Of a stretch of 64,000 bases of DNA, positions 40,601-53,200 are shown piece by piece. How positions within the stretch are numbered: the first letter of the stretch is position 1; each line of letters starts with the position of its first letter. The notes under the pieces were generated by a model, which had not been told where the DNA came from, made no database searches, and saw only the letters and a program-made list of their open reading frames with translations. Both the position numbers and the translations under genes were made by a program. The DNA comes from Rotaria macrura (taxonomy: Eukaryota; Rotifera; Eurotatoria; Philodinida; Philodinidae). Location of the stretch: NCBI GenBank assembly GCA_900239685.1, contig OENT01000041.1, positions 62,001 through 126,000 on the forward strand, in the 5' to 3' direction.

Positions 40601-43600
40601 ATGACACCTCGAATATTATCTCATCTTCTCAGACAGGTACAAATTATCAACGTTTGTAAAGTTAAAATTAAATGGTTTTCTCATTTCAGTATCGTTGGAT
40701 ACCATTTCGAACTTTTGCTGTCAAACGAGAATCGGTAAATACAGTGCTCCATCGATTTAAATTATATCTGTGCTGTTTTGTATTCACTTCAACTATTTAT
40801 AGAAACACTATCCACTAGAAAAAATTCGAAATATTGGTATTTCAGCACACATAGATTCAGGCAAAGTATGAAAATTTCATTGTATACTACTATTCCATAT
40901 AAATACTGCATATAGACAACATTGTCCGAACGTGTTCTTTTCTACTCTGGCCGTATTCAAGCTATGCATGAAGTATGCTTAAAATGTTTCTCTCATTAAA
41001 AATCGAACTATGTTTTGCGTTAGGTTAAAGGCAAAGATTCAGTAGGTGCAACAATGGATTCCATGGAACTTGAACGTGAGCGTGGCATCACAATTCAATC
41101 TGCTGCAACCTATGTCGAATGGAAAGGTTACAATATTAATATTATTGACACACCCGGTAGAAAGAAAAAGATTGATTAAGTTATGCCATGGATGTTACAT
41201 AGATTCTTTAATTTCGATTTAGGTCATGTTGATTTTACTGTTGAAGTTGAACGTGCTTTACGCGTACTTGACGGTGCTATTCTTGTTGTATGTAGTGTCG
41301 GTGGTGTACAATCACAAACGATAACAGTGAATCGACAACTTAATCGATATCGTGTACCGTTTCTAACTTTTATCAATAAACTTGATCGTATGAATGCTAA
41401 TCCTAGTCGAGCTATGGAGCATTTGAAGTAAGAAATTATTTGAAGATTTTCAATTCAATATGTTTTTCTATTTTATTTTAAATGTCAGATCAAAACTTGG
41501 TCATAATGCTGCTTTTGTACAGATTCCTATGGGTTTAGAAGGAAATTTCAAAGGTTTAATAGATCTTGTTGAAAGAAAGGCTATGTATTTTAATGGTCCA
41601 AATGGGTAAAATTTTTAAATTCATTTGATGATTAATAATATACAACTATCCATGCATATACAGTAGAGAGTAAATTAGAGAATCAAACTATAATCTCTCA
41701 TTTTTTTTCTCAATCCTAATAGTTGTTAGAATTTTTCCAATTAAATATGATGTATATCAAAATTCCTGGTTGCTAGATACCTGGAAAAACAAGATTTTAA
41801 AAAATCCGAAACATCAAATATCAGAATATCAATGGAAACTTTTTGTAGATAAGCAAGTCTCTTTAAAAAATATTTTTCGAACCAAACTAGACATAGACCA
41901 ATTCTTCACACTGTGCAATAATCAAACTTCATTCAATTTACGAATTACCTCTACACATCAAACTCGCAAGAAAAATAGCAGCAACTAGGATGAAAACGAG
42001 CGAGGAGATATTCGTAAATTGAATGCAGTTTGATTATTACACAGTGTGAAGAATAGGACGATATCTAGTTTGGTTCGAAAAATTTTTTCTTTTAAGAGAC
42101 TTGCTTATCTACAAAAAGTTTCCATTGATATTCTGATATTTGGTTTTCCAGGTATCCTGCAGCCAGGAATTTTGATATACATCATATTTAATTGGAAAAA
42201 AAATTTCAACTGTTCAAAATCAGTTTTCATAGTTGTTCTAACAACTATTAGGATTGAGAAAAAAAGTGTAAGATAATACGTTTACCCTCATATTTAGCCG
42301 CCACTGCATTCATCTATCTATAAATCTATATACATACATGTATTTATTTATTTACATAGTGAAGAAATTTCTCTCGAAGAAATTCCTGAGCAATATAAAC
42401 AAGAAACGGAAAACAAGCGACGCGATCTGATCGGTAAATATTTACAAGTGAAAGAAAAACCTATTTCATGTTCATTTAATATAGAAACAATATCGGGTGT
42501 CGATGATGAACTCGGTGAAATGTTTCTCAATGAAGAAACACCGACTGAACAGCAAATTCATGTGTGTAAGAATCGTTTGATAAAATATTTATTGTTAAAT
42601 ATTTTTCATACAAAGGATGCTATTCGTCGTGGTGTAATAAGTCGTAAATTTAATCCGATTTTCGTCGGATCAGCTTTGAAGAACAAAGGTGTACAACCGC
42701 TACTGGATTGCGTGAATCGTTATTTACCAAATCCAGCTGAAGTTGAAAATATTGCACTTGATGAATTAGGGTAAAAACAAAACCAACGAAAAGTTTTTGT
42801 TTTAAACTTTTTCTATTAACTAGAAAAGAAAAGAAGACTATTAAACTTGATCCAACACGTTCATTTGCTGCTCCATTTGTTGGTTTTGCATTTAAAATTG
42901 AAGTAATTATATACATATATTATTAAAATATCTCTCTATTTAGAGAGAAAAGAGTTTTTGTAAAGCAAAATATACAATGATACCAATACGAAACATTTGT
43001 TTATGTATCATTTAGGCTGGTGGTCGAAATACAAGTGCAACACAATTAACATATGTACGTGTTTATCAAGGTGGTGTTAAGCGTGGCGATACACTTTACA
43101 ATATTCGTACACTAAAAAGAACACGAGTATCAAAACTTGTTCGTATGCATTCGAATAAAGCCGAAGTAAAATTAGAAATACTTTCTTCTTTTCTACATAC
43201 AAAAAGCCAATGTTTTCTTTCTTTACCATCTATTAGGAGGTTGATGAAGCTTATGCAGGTGATATATGCGCGTTTTATGGTCTTGATTGTGCTACTGGTG
43301 ACACATTTGTTAATGACAAAGCATATCAAATTAGTATGGTACATATTTTGAATCCTAAATATAGCGATTACCAGTTTCAGCGTATTGACTTCCGACCGAG
43401 TGTAATTAGTAAACACGCAAGAAATCTCTATGTGAAAACATGCATTTTTTGTTCGAGTCGATAATATAACGTATACAGATGTCAGTGCTTCAATCAATAG
43501 TAATGCTAAGGTAACTAGCGCTTTAAGTAAAACTCGTTATCTAGAGAATTTTCACAGTCATACTAGTTGAAAGCATAGTGTAATAATTTCAATGAAATTT

Positions 43601-45276
43601 CCGAATTGGGAAGTTGATTACTAGCTTGATGATCATGAAATCAGCTGTGCAGATTTGGTTTCAGTTCTCAGCAGTTCACTGCTATCTTACTGACTGACTA
43701 TGAATATTTACATAAGTATTCAACAACTCCTGTATATATATATATATAGTTTGGAATAAAGTAATATTTATTATAATTAGGAATCGATATTTGTTCCTGA
43801 TCCTGTTATTTCGATGTCAATAAAATGTTCAGCAACAACTGATGTAGAAAAATTTGCTGCAGCTCTTGCTAGGTAAATTTTCTTATGGAGAAACTAACTC
43901 AAAAGATTGTTGTATGACTCTTTGAATTATAGATTTACTCGAGAAGATCCAACATTTCGTATTATTTATGATGAAGATAATAAAGAATCTATAGCAATGG
44001 GTATGGGTGAATTACAACTTGATATATATGCACAAGTATAAAAATCTGTTTTTTATTCTAACTACGAAAAAGTGAAAACAAGTAAATATTTTATCTTTTT
44101 TTCTAGCGTATTCAACGTGAGTATGGTGTTAAAATTGAAATGGGTAAACCGAAAGTTTCATTTCGAGAATCACTTGTCAATCCTATAAAGTGAGAACAAT
44201 TAAAATAATTCATATACTAAATAGTTTTTATTTCCTTACTAAAGATTCGATTATCTTCATAAGAAACAATCCGGTGGTGCTGGTCAATATGCTCGAGTTA
44301 TTGGAATTCTTGAAGTAAACCAAACCAATAGTTGAATAATAATTTTATTAACGCCTTTTATTTAGCCTTTGTCACCCGAGAAGTTTGCTACTGTCGGTAT
44401 GTATTTAAATATATATGTGTAAACATTTTGATAAAAATATTGCTTATTTTTTTTAAAATTTTTCTCGTTTAGAATTTTCAGACGAAACTTCCGGAACAAA
44501 TGTACCATCACAATTTATACCAGCCATTAAAAAAGTTGATCTCTTCTTTCTATTTCGAAACTGAAACCTAATTTCTTTTTGTCTTCTTTCAGGGTTTAAT
44601 TCGAGCCTACGAAAAAGGTTCTCTCAGTGGAAACAAAATCAGTGGTCTTAAATTTCGTTTACAAGATGGTATATAGAAGAAGAACTCATATGAAAACTAT
44701 ACTCAATTCTGTTCCATTTAGGTGACAATCATATTGTCGATTCGAATGAACTTGCTTTCATGTTGGCTGCCGAAGGAGCTATAAGACAAAGTAAACATTC
44801 ATAAGGAGATTATTTGAACTATTATTATGGCTTTTATGGTGCTTTTTTTTTCTATTATGTAGCACAAGAATTTGGTCAGTGGCAAATAATTGAACCTGTT
44901 ATGTTAGTTGAAATAAATGCACCAAGTGAATTCCAAAGTGCAGTACATTCATTAGTAATCAAACGTTTTGGAATTGTATCAGGCATCGAACCACGTGAAG
45001 ATTGGTTTACTATGTTAGCTGAAGTAAATTCAGTTTGATAGATAAAATATTTTTGAACTTTCATATTATGCCTTTTCTTATTTCAAGATTCCACTCAATG
45101 ATATGTTCGGCTTTTCAACTGATATTCGTTCTCAAACACAAGGTAAAGGTGAATTTTCAATGGAATACGTACGTTATTGTCCAGTACGAGCAGATCTATC
45201 AAGTAAAATTACACAGCAATATCAAGAAAGTCTTGCACAACCACAACAACAGCAACAACAACGGCGAAAAAATTAA
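40601..45276 (+). CDS. GFM1: Mitochondrial translation elongation factor G 1
   Basis: Twenty-two exons: 40601-40636, 40690-40734, 40803-40865, 40916-40972, 41024-41156, 41223-41427, 41489-41605, 42360-42561, 42616-42770, 42824-42902, 43016-43165, 43237-43338, 43781-43872, 43933-44035, 44107-44189, 44245-44314, 44366-44396, 44473-44534, 44593-44668, 44722-44790, 44863-45023 and 45088-45276. They give 759 aa (human 751). It drives GTP-dependent ribosome translocation in mitochondria. The N-terminus ([19 protein letters not shown]) is basic and suits mitochondrial import. GTPase motifs: AHIDSGKTT at about 42-50 (split by an intron after Lys48), [16 protein letters not shown] and NKLD. Later blocks [54 protein letters not shown] and [14 protein letters not shown] identify EF-G1, not EF-G2. 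The tail is Gln-rich and ends RRKN. Intron 41606-42359 carries a foldback element. Confidence 0.95.
41690..42278. mobile_element. Foldback/MITE-like element in a GFM1 intron
   Basis: The left arm (about 41690-41985) and right arm (about 42005-42278) are near-perfect reverse complements over more than 200 bp with a short centre near 41985-42005. Shared blocks include CAATCCTAATAGTTGTTAG, ATATGATGTATATCAAAATT, AACTTTTTGTAGATAAGCAA and TCTTCACACTGTG. Each arm has one private indel: about 35 nt is missing from the left near 41722, and about 27 nt is extra in the left near 41795. There is no coding capacity beyond a chance frame. It accounts for most of the 754-nt intron, and the host exons on both sides join in frame. 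Exact ends and target duplications are not clear. Confidence 0.8.
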
Positions 45277-46818
45277 TTTATAATTTGATCCATATAACCA
45301 AAACAAAAGAATTTCTATTCAATTTAATTTACTTTTTTTGTTTGTTTGTGTTATGTTTTCTAATCTCGTTTATAGAAACGAAAACAAAAAACGAAAGAAA
45401 GATTTTTTAGGAAAGAAAAAGAAACTTTTTTTGTTTATAATCTTTTTTCCCCAATGTTTTCATTCATTCATTAATGCATGTTTAAGTCGGCAAACTTTGT
45501 CTGAAAAAAAGTAATGAGAAATATATTGACGTGTGATTCTATCACGGTGTACCCGCCTTCAAAATCTTCATTGCGCGTCTTTTGCACTCGCTTTTTTCTT
45601 CTCTCCTTGTCACAAACACACATACATACATCTTCGTTCCCTTCATCATTCATGAATATACTCGACGGTCGTCGTCTCTGCTTGCGGCGCATTCGACATT
45701 CATGGCTATGCGTGCTCGAACCGAATGTGTGTGTTGAAAAAAGGTTGTTCTCTTCGGCCGTCGTATATCCCCCCCCCTCGCTGTTTCTTTCTTGCCTTGT
45801 CTCTTCTTTGCATTCTTTGTACCATATATGTATATACATATTTATATATTGGTACATTGATCGCTTTCTTGCACTTGCATTGTCATCATCATTACGCTGC
45901 TGATCAACATAGACTCTCCTTATATGAAGAGTTTGACGTTTTCTTTTCTTTTTCTTCTCTCCTTTTATTTTATCATACCATTCTTGAATAAGTATATTCT
46001 TCGTTTAGATCAAACAATATAATCAAATGATGACGCCATGCTCATCATCATGTTGTTGTAGTAGTAGTAGTAGTAGAATCTTCATTCTATCTCTTTCTTT
46101 CTTGGTCTAATTGAATCGAGCATTCGTACCTATTCCGTAGAAGAAGAAACAATCGGGTTTCGGCAACATATGGCTTCGTTTTTTCTTTCTCACTCTCGTT
46201 CTTCCTTTTCTTTTTTTGTCAAAATTGTTCTCAATTGTATGTGCATACTAGAACGACATGGAGATGGAAAGAAAGAATAAAGAACGCGGATACACAACGA
46301 CGGGCGAGAAATAGATGTTAGAGATGAACAACATACACATGCAGACGCATAGACCATCGAAGAACAACATTTGTTATCGCGAGCGCGAGGGCGAGCATGC
46401 ACGCGCGCGTTATTGCTCTCTATGTTCTGTCTCTCTCTCTCTCTCTCTCTCTTCGAGCAATAGACGACGAGAGAAAGAACACAAGAAAAAAAAGAAGGAA
46501 AAAAAAAAGAAAGAAGAAGCAGTAATAGTAACGGGGGCAAGCAACCAAACCAACGAACGTTGTCGTTTTATTTTGTACTGGACGAGAAAATCGAGCAACA
46601 AGGCTAAGGATTGAGTGAATCGTTCGTCATCTATTTCTATACATGTAATAAACAAGACATGACAAAAATCTTCAAAGATCAAGTCCTATTTTATTTTCGA
46701 ATTTGAATGATTTAAGATTTGTTTTTTTTTCTTGTTTTGTTTTTCACAAAAAAAAAACAAAGCAACCGAAGGCAATACGTGCACATATATAGATAGAGAA
46801 TATATTTTGTATCCACGT
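45277..46818. other. GFM1 3' flank and Arkadia-like gene promoter/5'UTR region
   Basis: The region is pyrimidine- and repeat-rich: poly-T runs after 45300, (GTA)n at 46057-46076, alternating CG at 46391-46409, (CT)n at 46428-46452 and an A-rich run at 46487-46517. Several long overlapping frames on both strands (45471-46682) are translations of these biased runs. I see no gene. An in-frame ATG-less stretch joins the frame upstream of the Arkadia-like start. Confidence 0.55.
46428..46452 (+). repeat. (CT)n microsatellite
   Basis: CT run in the presumed promoter/5'UTR region of the Arkadia-like gene, next to alternating CG DNA at 46391-46409. Confidence 0.85.
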
Positions 46819-49432
46819 ATGAGTGCTGTACAACAACATCAATCGTCGATAGTAAGTCCTGAAGAAGTAGCATCAGCGATGAATGCTGCTTTTGCTGAAT
46901 TTCTTGCCGTCGAACCAGCTGCTGCAGCCGCTGCTCTTCTTATTCATCATCAACAAAATGTTAATCCTACAACATTAAATGATTTTCTAACCAATGGAAC
47001 TGCGCATAATAATACGGATCTATCAAGAAATGGTCGTCCACCAACACCTTATACTGTTACTACGCACACTTACAGTGGTAAGAATTTTATTTTCATTCTG
47101 CTTTCATTTCATCGGTTTTTTTAAACAAATCGTTTTTTCCATATTTATTTTTAGATTCTCCTTCTTCGTCAACTTCATCATCATCTACAGTAACAACAAC
47201 ATTACCACGATATAAAACTCTTCTTGATAAATTCTCACCAACTATACCTTCATCTATGTCGACAAACGAACAACGATCAACAACAATAACGACTGCTGCG
47301 TCCATAGTATCCAATAGCAATACTCTAATTCGTAATTATTATGAAAATTTATGTAATAATTCAACAGCAACTAATTCTCTCACATCATCAACATCTGCAA
47401 CTAATCGTAAAAAACGTTCTATATCAAATGAATATGATTTTTCGTCAGCAAATGCAACAATTAATGATAATCGTAATTTACCAAAGCGATTTCGTCCGAT
47501 GCAATCTTCGACAGGTAAAATGATTTCTTTTAGGACTAAAAATTGTCAATTAGTTTTTTCTTTATTGTTGCTTCTTTCAAGTATCTTCTCGCCAATTGCA
47601 AGTTCAAGAATGTTCATCCGATGATGATGATAATAATCATACATACAATAATTCAACACAAAGATTATTTTCATCATCTAGAACAACAAATGATTTAACA
47701 TCATCACACACCACAGCCGCTGCATGTATAGCAGCTGCTGTTACAGCATCATTATATGATGAAACGAATAGACTCGATCTCCAAAGACGACCTGTATTGC
47801 CACCGCCACCATCAGTACCAACGACTACAGTAACAACAAGTGTTGAATCAAGTGAGGATAGCGATGAAGACGACGACGACGATGATGAAGATGAAGACGA
47901 CGATGACGACGACGACGATGAAGATGATGATGATGACGACGACGATGATGATGAGGATAATAATCATAATCAAAGTAATAATAATGCGTCAAATCATTTT
48001 CTAAATCGAACATCATCATCGTTGTTATCTAATACAAATAATATTATTGTGGATCAAGTTAAACAAGATTCATTTTTACCATTGAGTCGAACATCGAATG
48101 TAAACGATTTTCGATCTATTCAACAACAACAACAACAGTCAAGACCATTAACATATTATCCAACACTTTATTCTAATCAGCAACAGTATCATCATCAACA
48201 ACCAACAATGACAACATCATCAGCAGCAATACATCCACCATATTCTCGACAAATTCTATCATCTCGACGATATCCATTACCAACACCAATTCCAACCAAT
48301 TCATCATGTTCATGTTCTCATCGAACACCAAACACATCAACAGTAATAGCACCATCCAATGGATCGAATACGTCATCGAACACGTCCATATCGCCATTTC
48401 TTGTTTATCCAACTAATCAAACACCGAATCTTATACCAACATTAACTACCACAACTCAACAAACAGTTGCACTTGCTGCTGCTGCTGCTAGTGCCGGTAA
48501 GTTGTTCATTAGTTTGACCTAGTTTCTTATTTCTATGAAAGAAATTGAAAAAAATTTCTTTTCTTTCTAAAGTTGCTCTTGCTTCTCTTCCTCAAGTCTC
48601 ACCTGTACAACATCTTCATTTTCATCATCATCATCATAATCATAATCCAACACATTTACGTCATCAGTATCGGCAACAACTCACATCTGAATTACGTCGT
48701 CAACGTTTAAGTTCTTTTCAACATCAAACATCATCGACTTCATCTTCGCCACCGCCACCTACAACAACTATACTTACTGCTAATCAGCAATTACATGCTA
48801 TACTTACACATCCGCCATCAACAACAACAACAAACAGCAATAGCAACAATCACAATCACAACAACAACAATAATAATATTCACGCTCATTTAACAATACA
48901 ACCATCAACATCATCATCGAATACATATAACTTAACATTAGGTACAAATAATCCAAGTATGCATGTTGCGATAAATACAACAACAACAACAACACAAAAT
49001 AATCAATGGCCATCGACACCGTTGCTATTTCGTCCATTTCGAAATCCACTTCTTTTACGTAGTCATCATCATCATCATCACCATCATCATCCATTTTTGA
49101 ATAGTGAACGCGCTGAACATGTTGTCGAAGAATTATTACGCATGGAAGAACAATTGAATGGTTTGAATAATGGTGGTAATATAGGTGCAAATCAAGAACA
49201 TATTAATGCTCGAACATTATCATATACATATGAAAAACGAACGATATCTATTGATGAAAAATGCACTATATGTTTATGTGAATTTGATCATAATGATGAT
49301 GTGCGTCGTTTACCATGCATGCATCTATTTCATATTGAATGTGTGGATAGATGGCTAACGCAAAGTAAACGGTGTCCAATATGTCGCATAGATATTGATT
49401 TTCGAGGAGATTTTGGCGAATATGTTTGTTAG
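46819..49432 (+). CDS. Arkadia (RNF111/RNF165)-like RING-H2 E3 ubiquitin ligase
   Basis: Exons are 46819-47077, 47155-47514, 47582-48496 and 48573-49432, 797 aa. The C-terminal RING-H2 (CTICLCEF...[13 protein letters not shown]...CPIC, about residues 742-782) has all eight zinc ligands in C3H2C3 order and the Arkadia-type core [12 protein letters not shown]. Arkadia ligases promote TGF-beta/BMP signalling by degrading SKI/SnoN and SMAD7, in the nucleus. The rest is low complexity: an Ala run near residue 35, Ser/Thr/Asn-rich stretches, an Asp/Glu run at 47855-47961 (about residues 298-334), Gln runs, and His runs at 48615-48640 and 49062-49092. Outside the RING I find no certain homology, so substrate assignment is inference. 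I chose the ATG at 46819 ([10 protein letters not shown]); ATG 46732 is in frame upstream. AATAAA occurs at 49682. Confidence 0.85.
47855..47961 (+). repeat. Coding GAY/GAR trinucleotide tract (Asp/Glu run)
   Basis: About 107 bp are almost entirely GAC, GAT and GAA/GAG codons, giving a near-continuous Asp/Glu run of about 35 residues inside the Arkadia-like protein. Mixed codon use (GAC with GAT and GAA) indicates an old, selected or interrupted repeat and not a fresh expansion. The antisense frame over it is a shadow. Confidence 0.85.
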
Positions 49433-50226
49433 ATGAAAAAAGAAAATCTTTAATACAGTGTTTTATATGTTTTGTCCGTAACTTATCTCTTTTGCTTATT
49501 ATTATTACTATCATTCTGTTTCTCTTTCTTCCTCTGTAAACACATCAACACACATTGTGCCTGTATTTTGCGACTTGAAAAAAGGTTCTGAATGTGTGAG
49601 TGTATTTTGACCCTGAATATATCTCCAACATACGATTCGTACGCTCTTTTTTTTTGTCTCTTTTTGTTTTTTTTTTCGAAGAATAAAGAATTTCTTTCTT
49701 TCTTTTCTTGGTAAATCGACTATAAACTTAGATATGATCATAGTACGACAGATATGTTTGTTGAGTTACCAAGTGAAAATTATATAAAGATTCTCTGTAT
49801 GTCGTCAACTTACATTGAATCAACATACTTTTTTCTTATAAGATCTTGAAACAAAGTCAGTAGTGTAAAATATCTTTTATTTTCTCCAATGTCATTGCTT
49901 CTTCATTCAGTGGTTCGTAAAAAACATTTTTTTTTCGTCTACGTCACTTCACTATCGCATTATTTATCCGTTTACAATTGTATACGACTATGTGCATTCG
50001 AACTATTCATCTGCCTTCCTTTTTTTTTCTTCGATTTATACAAAAAATATCAGAATTCAAAGAAAACCTTTGCTTTTCTTGTTTTTCTTGTAAAATTTTG
50101 CGTTACAAAAAAGAAATAAATTGAGTTGAATTAATGGTTATTCTCTATGAAAAATTGTAAATATTATTTTTCTCGAATTGGTATTAATAATTTTCTTAGA
50201 AATAAATCTGGTTTTTCTTTTTTCAG
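49433..50226. other. Spacer between Arkadia-like and SLC27A genes
   Basis: Poly-T-rich, AT-rich spacer of about 0.8 kb. AATAAA at 49682-49687 is a likely polyadenylation signal of the upstream gene. The SLC27A ATG at 50227 is immediately preceded by TTTTTTCAG, a strong splice acceptor, so either a 5'UTR intron or a spliced-leader acceptor sits here. Confidence 0.55.
49682..49687 (+). promoter_or_regulatory. Possible polyadenylation signal of the Arkadia-like gene
   Basis: AATAAA 250 bp after the stop, before the next plus-strand gene. Confidence 0.4.
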
Positions 50227-53200
50227 ATGTTCGATCGACTTTGGTCTATCTTCTTACCATTGTACGATTTTTTATTAGTTTTTATAAAAACTTTACCACG
50301 CGATACTCTGGGTTTATATAAACTAATCAAACACAGTATATTGATCAAGTACAACGTATTGCGTAAACGAGATTTCATCTATATATTTCGTGAAAATGTA
50401 AAACGCTTTCGAACAAAACCATGCTTCATTCTGGATGACAAAGCTCTCTCGTTTCAACAAGTTGGTACAAAAAAATAAATAAATAACACTATGTAGAGAG
50501 AAAGAAAAAACAACATTGTTGTTGTTTTGTGTTCTATTTTAAGGTTGAAGATTTAACAAATCAATTGGGAAATTTTTTCTCAGCCGAAGGTTTTGCACAT
50601 GGAGATGTTATTGCATTGATACTTGAAAATTCACTTGAATACCCATGCGTATGGATAGGTCTAAGTAAAATCGGTTGTATAACTGCCTTAATCAATACAA
50701 ATCTACGTGCTAAACCACTATTACATTCCATTCGAACAGTCAATGCGACTGCCATTATTACATCGAAAGATATTCTTTCAGGTTATTTTGAGTTTTCTTT
50801 TAATAATTAAAATTTGAATTCGTTTCATTTGAATAGATATCGAATATGAATTGAAAGAATTAAATATAAAAAAAGTTTATTTATTTGATCCGAAACAGAC
50901 AACATCAGAAAAAATCAGTAATGGTATTGATTCGAAATCATTGCCTTTAGAAAAAGTTAATATATATGATCAACTTGAAGCATGTTCAACTGAACCACCT
51001 AAACTCATACCGTATGATTTAAAACGTATATCAATCAATATTAAATTACTAGCTTTCATTCATAGTGATATTTATTTTGTCTGTAGATCCTGTTTTTTAT
51101 ATTTTTACATCGGGAACAACTGGATTGCCTAAAGCAGCCGTCATCAAACATTCAAGGTTTGTTGAATTTTATATTTTTAGTTTAATAGTGTAGATCATAA
51201 AAAGTCATTCATTTTTTGAAGATAAGAGTTTCAATTTTTCTAAACAATTCTGTAGATTTCTATTCATCATCGTATTTATATGAGACTGTTGCTTAGCAGG
51301 TACAAGGGCAAAGGTGAGTTTGCTTTTTTTTTCACCTATCTTCGTAGATAAAATAATATGTAATTTCAAATTTCAAAGTAACACTTACTATTCTACTTGT
51401 TGTTGGACTTTACTACTTGGATAGAATGATTACATATTGACTTCTAAAAATCAAAGAAGCAATATTACACCGGTTTGGCTACTTACTAATTGAAATAAAT
51501 CGAAATATTTATGAATTGCACTATTTAGAATAGCTTTCATGATAACAATGAATACTACATTCAATCTAATTGAAAAGAATTTTTTGTCTGCTCTTAAATC
51601 ACTCATTGCCATGTCAGTTTTTCATTCACGTGCAAGACATAGTTTTAGTTTTGTGCACAGGGATTAACCGTAAAGCTTGCTATTAAAATTAATCTAAAGT
51701 GAACAACATGAATTATGTCAACAGTTTCACTTTTGATAATCGTCTGAAGAATAATCCAAATTAATATACGATCAATGCACTTCGTTGTATATTTTCACAT
51801 AAATCTTGAAATGCTTCCTGGATAGTTTTAATCCTGGATTTTACTCGATTAAAATGAAGAAAATTTGCAATTAACGTCGTCGATATTTCCCCATGGTATT
51901 CAAAAGAAAAAGAAGAGAGCAAAGTTCTTCAGCAATGAAGAAAGCGGATGTTTCTTTTCTCAAAATGTCTGATAGTCACAGATGATTTAATATATTATTC
52001 ATTGTATGTTAGGAAGTTCGAGTGAAATGAATATGTCCTATTATGGTTTGGCGAACGTATCATCATCGGGGGCCGTCTGTTCTTGAGTAGTTATAGTCAT
52101 AATAGTTTTTTCTTCGAATTTTTTCTCGATACTACTTCGAAGGATGAAAAGTTTTCTCAACGTGCTGTAATCCTTCAAATTTGTCTATCAATTGAAGATA
52201 CTAAAAAAACCTACTTATACTGTAGGATCACTCACACTGCAACAGGTTTAAAAAGAAAATATATATCATTTACTTGTGTAGATTCTTCCTTGGTGCCTAT
52301 GGTTTTATTTGTGCTGTTGGTGTCACATCTGAGGACACGATGTACAATACTCTTCCACTTTATCACTCACTTGGTAAGTTATTTTCTTAGATTCATGAAA
52401 AAAATGCATCCGTTTCTCATCTTATCAACTTTCTATTTTACAGGAGGTTGGGTCGCAATTACTTACAGGTATGGGTTGACAAGTCGATATTCTTGTCTCT
52501 ATTCTTTCCAGATTCTTTTTTGTTGAGAAATCTCTCACGATTCTCTTTAGTCTTGAAGGTCAGCCAAGAGTCTTGCTATCGATAAAAGAAAAATATTAAG
52601 AGTCTTACCAGAATTGCAAGAGGAATATTTTTCAGCCATTATTTGAGATATATATATAAATCAGTAACACTCATTTTATCCTGCATTCGTTCAAACAATG
52701 CTAAACCGTTAACATGATGAAATACAGCACAACTATAGAAATTTATACGACTCGTATACGTTAAAAATTAAGGATAAGTGCATATTAATATATTATGATG
52801 AAATTTATCGGTATGGCTCTAAATGACTACATAATCGTAGTAGTAATTAATTGCTGAATATTTCAATAGATGTATTTTATTTTCTCGAAACACTGCCATT
52901 TCTCAATTAAAATTACGATTTCATAGCTGCTCTTGTTCGCAATTATTGTTTTATCATTACTTATATCATCGTATATTTTTTGTCCTTTGTCTAAGGTATG
53001 GAATTGAAATGTGCCACCGTAGCGCTCTCTTTTCTAAAGTTTTATTGTGAAAACTAATTACTAATAATAATGTTGATGAAGATAAATCTAAATATAATAG
53101 GCGCATACTGATTTAAAACACAATATAAGAATCTGATCAGATTATCCAAGAAAATAAGCATAGACTAAGATAAAAAGAATCAGTCTGGGATTTCAAGAAG

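Noticed and set aside
45471..46682. Several long frames on both strands
   Set aside because: They overlap each other and are driven by CT/GA, poly-T and CG runs in a promoter region between two well-defined genes.
47825..49190. Antisense frames over the Arkadia-like gene
   Set aside because: They are shadows of the Asp/Glu, His and Asn codon tracts on the plus strand.
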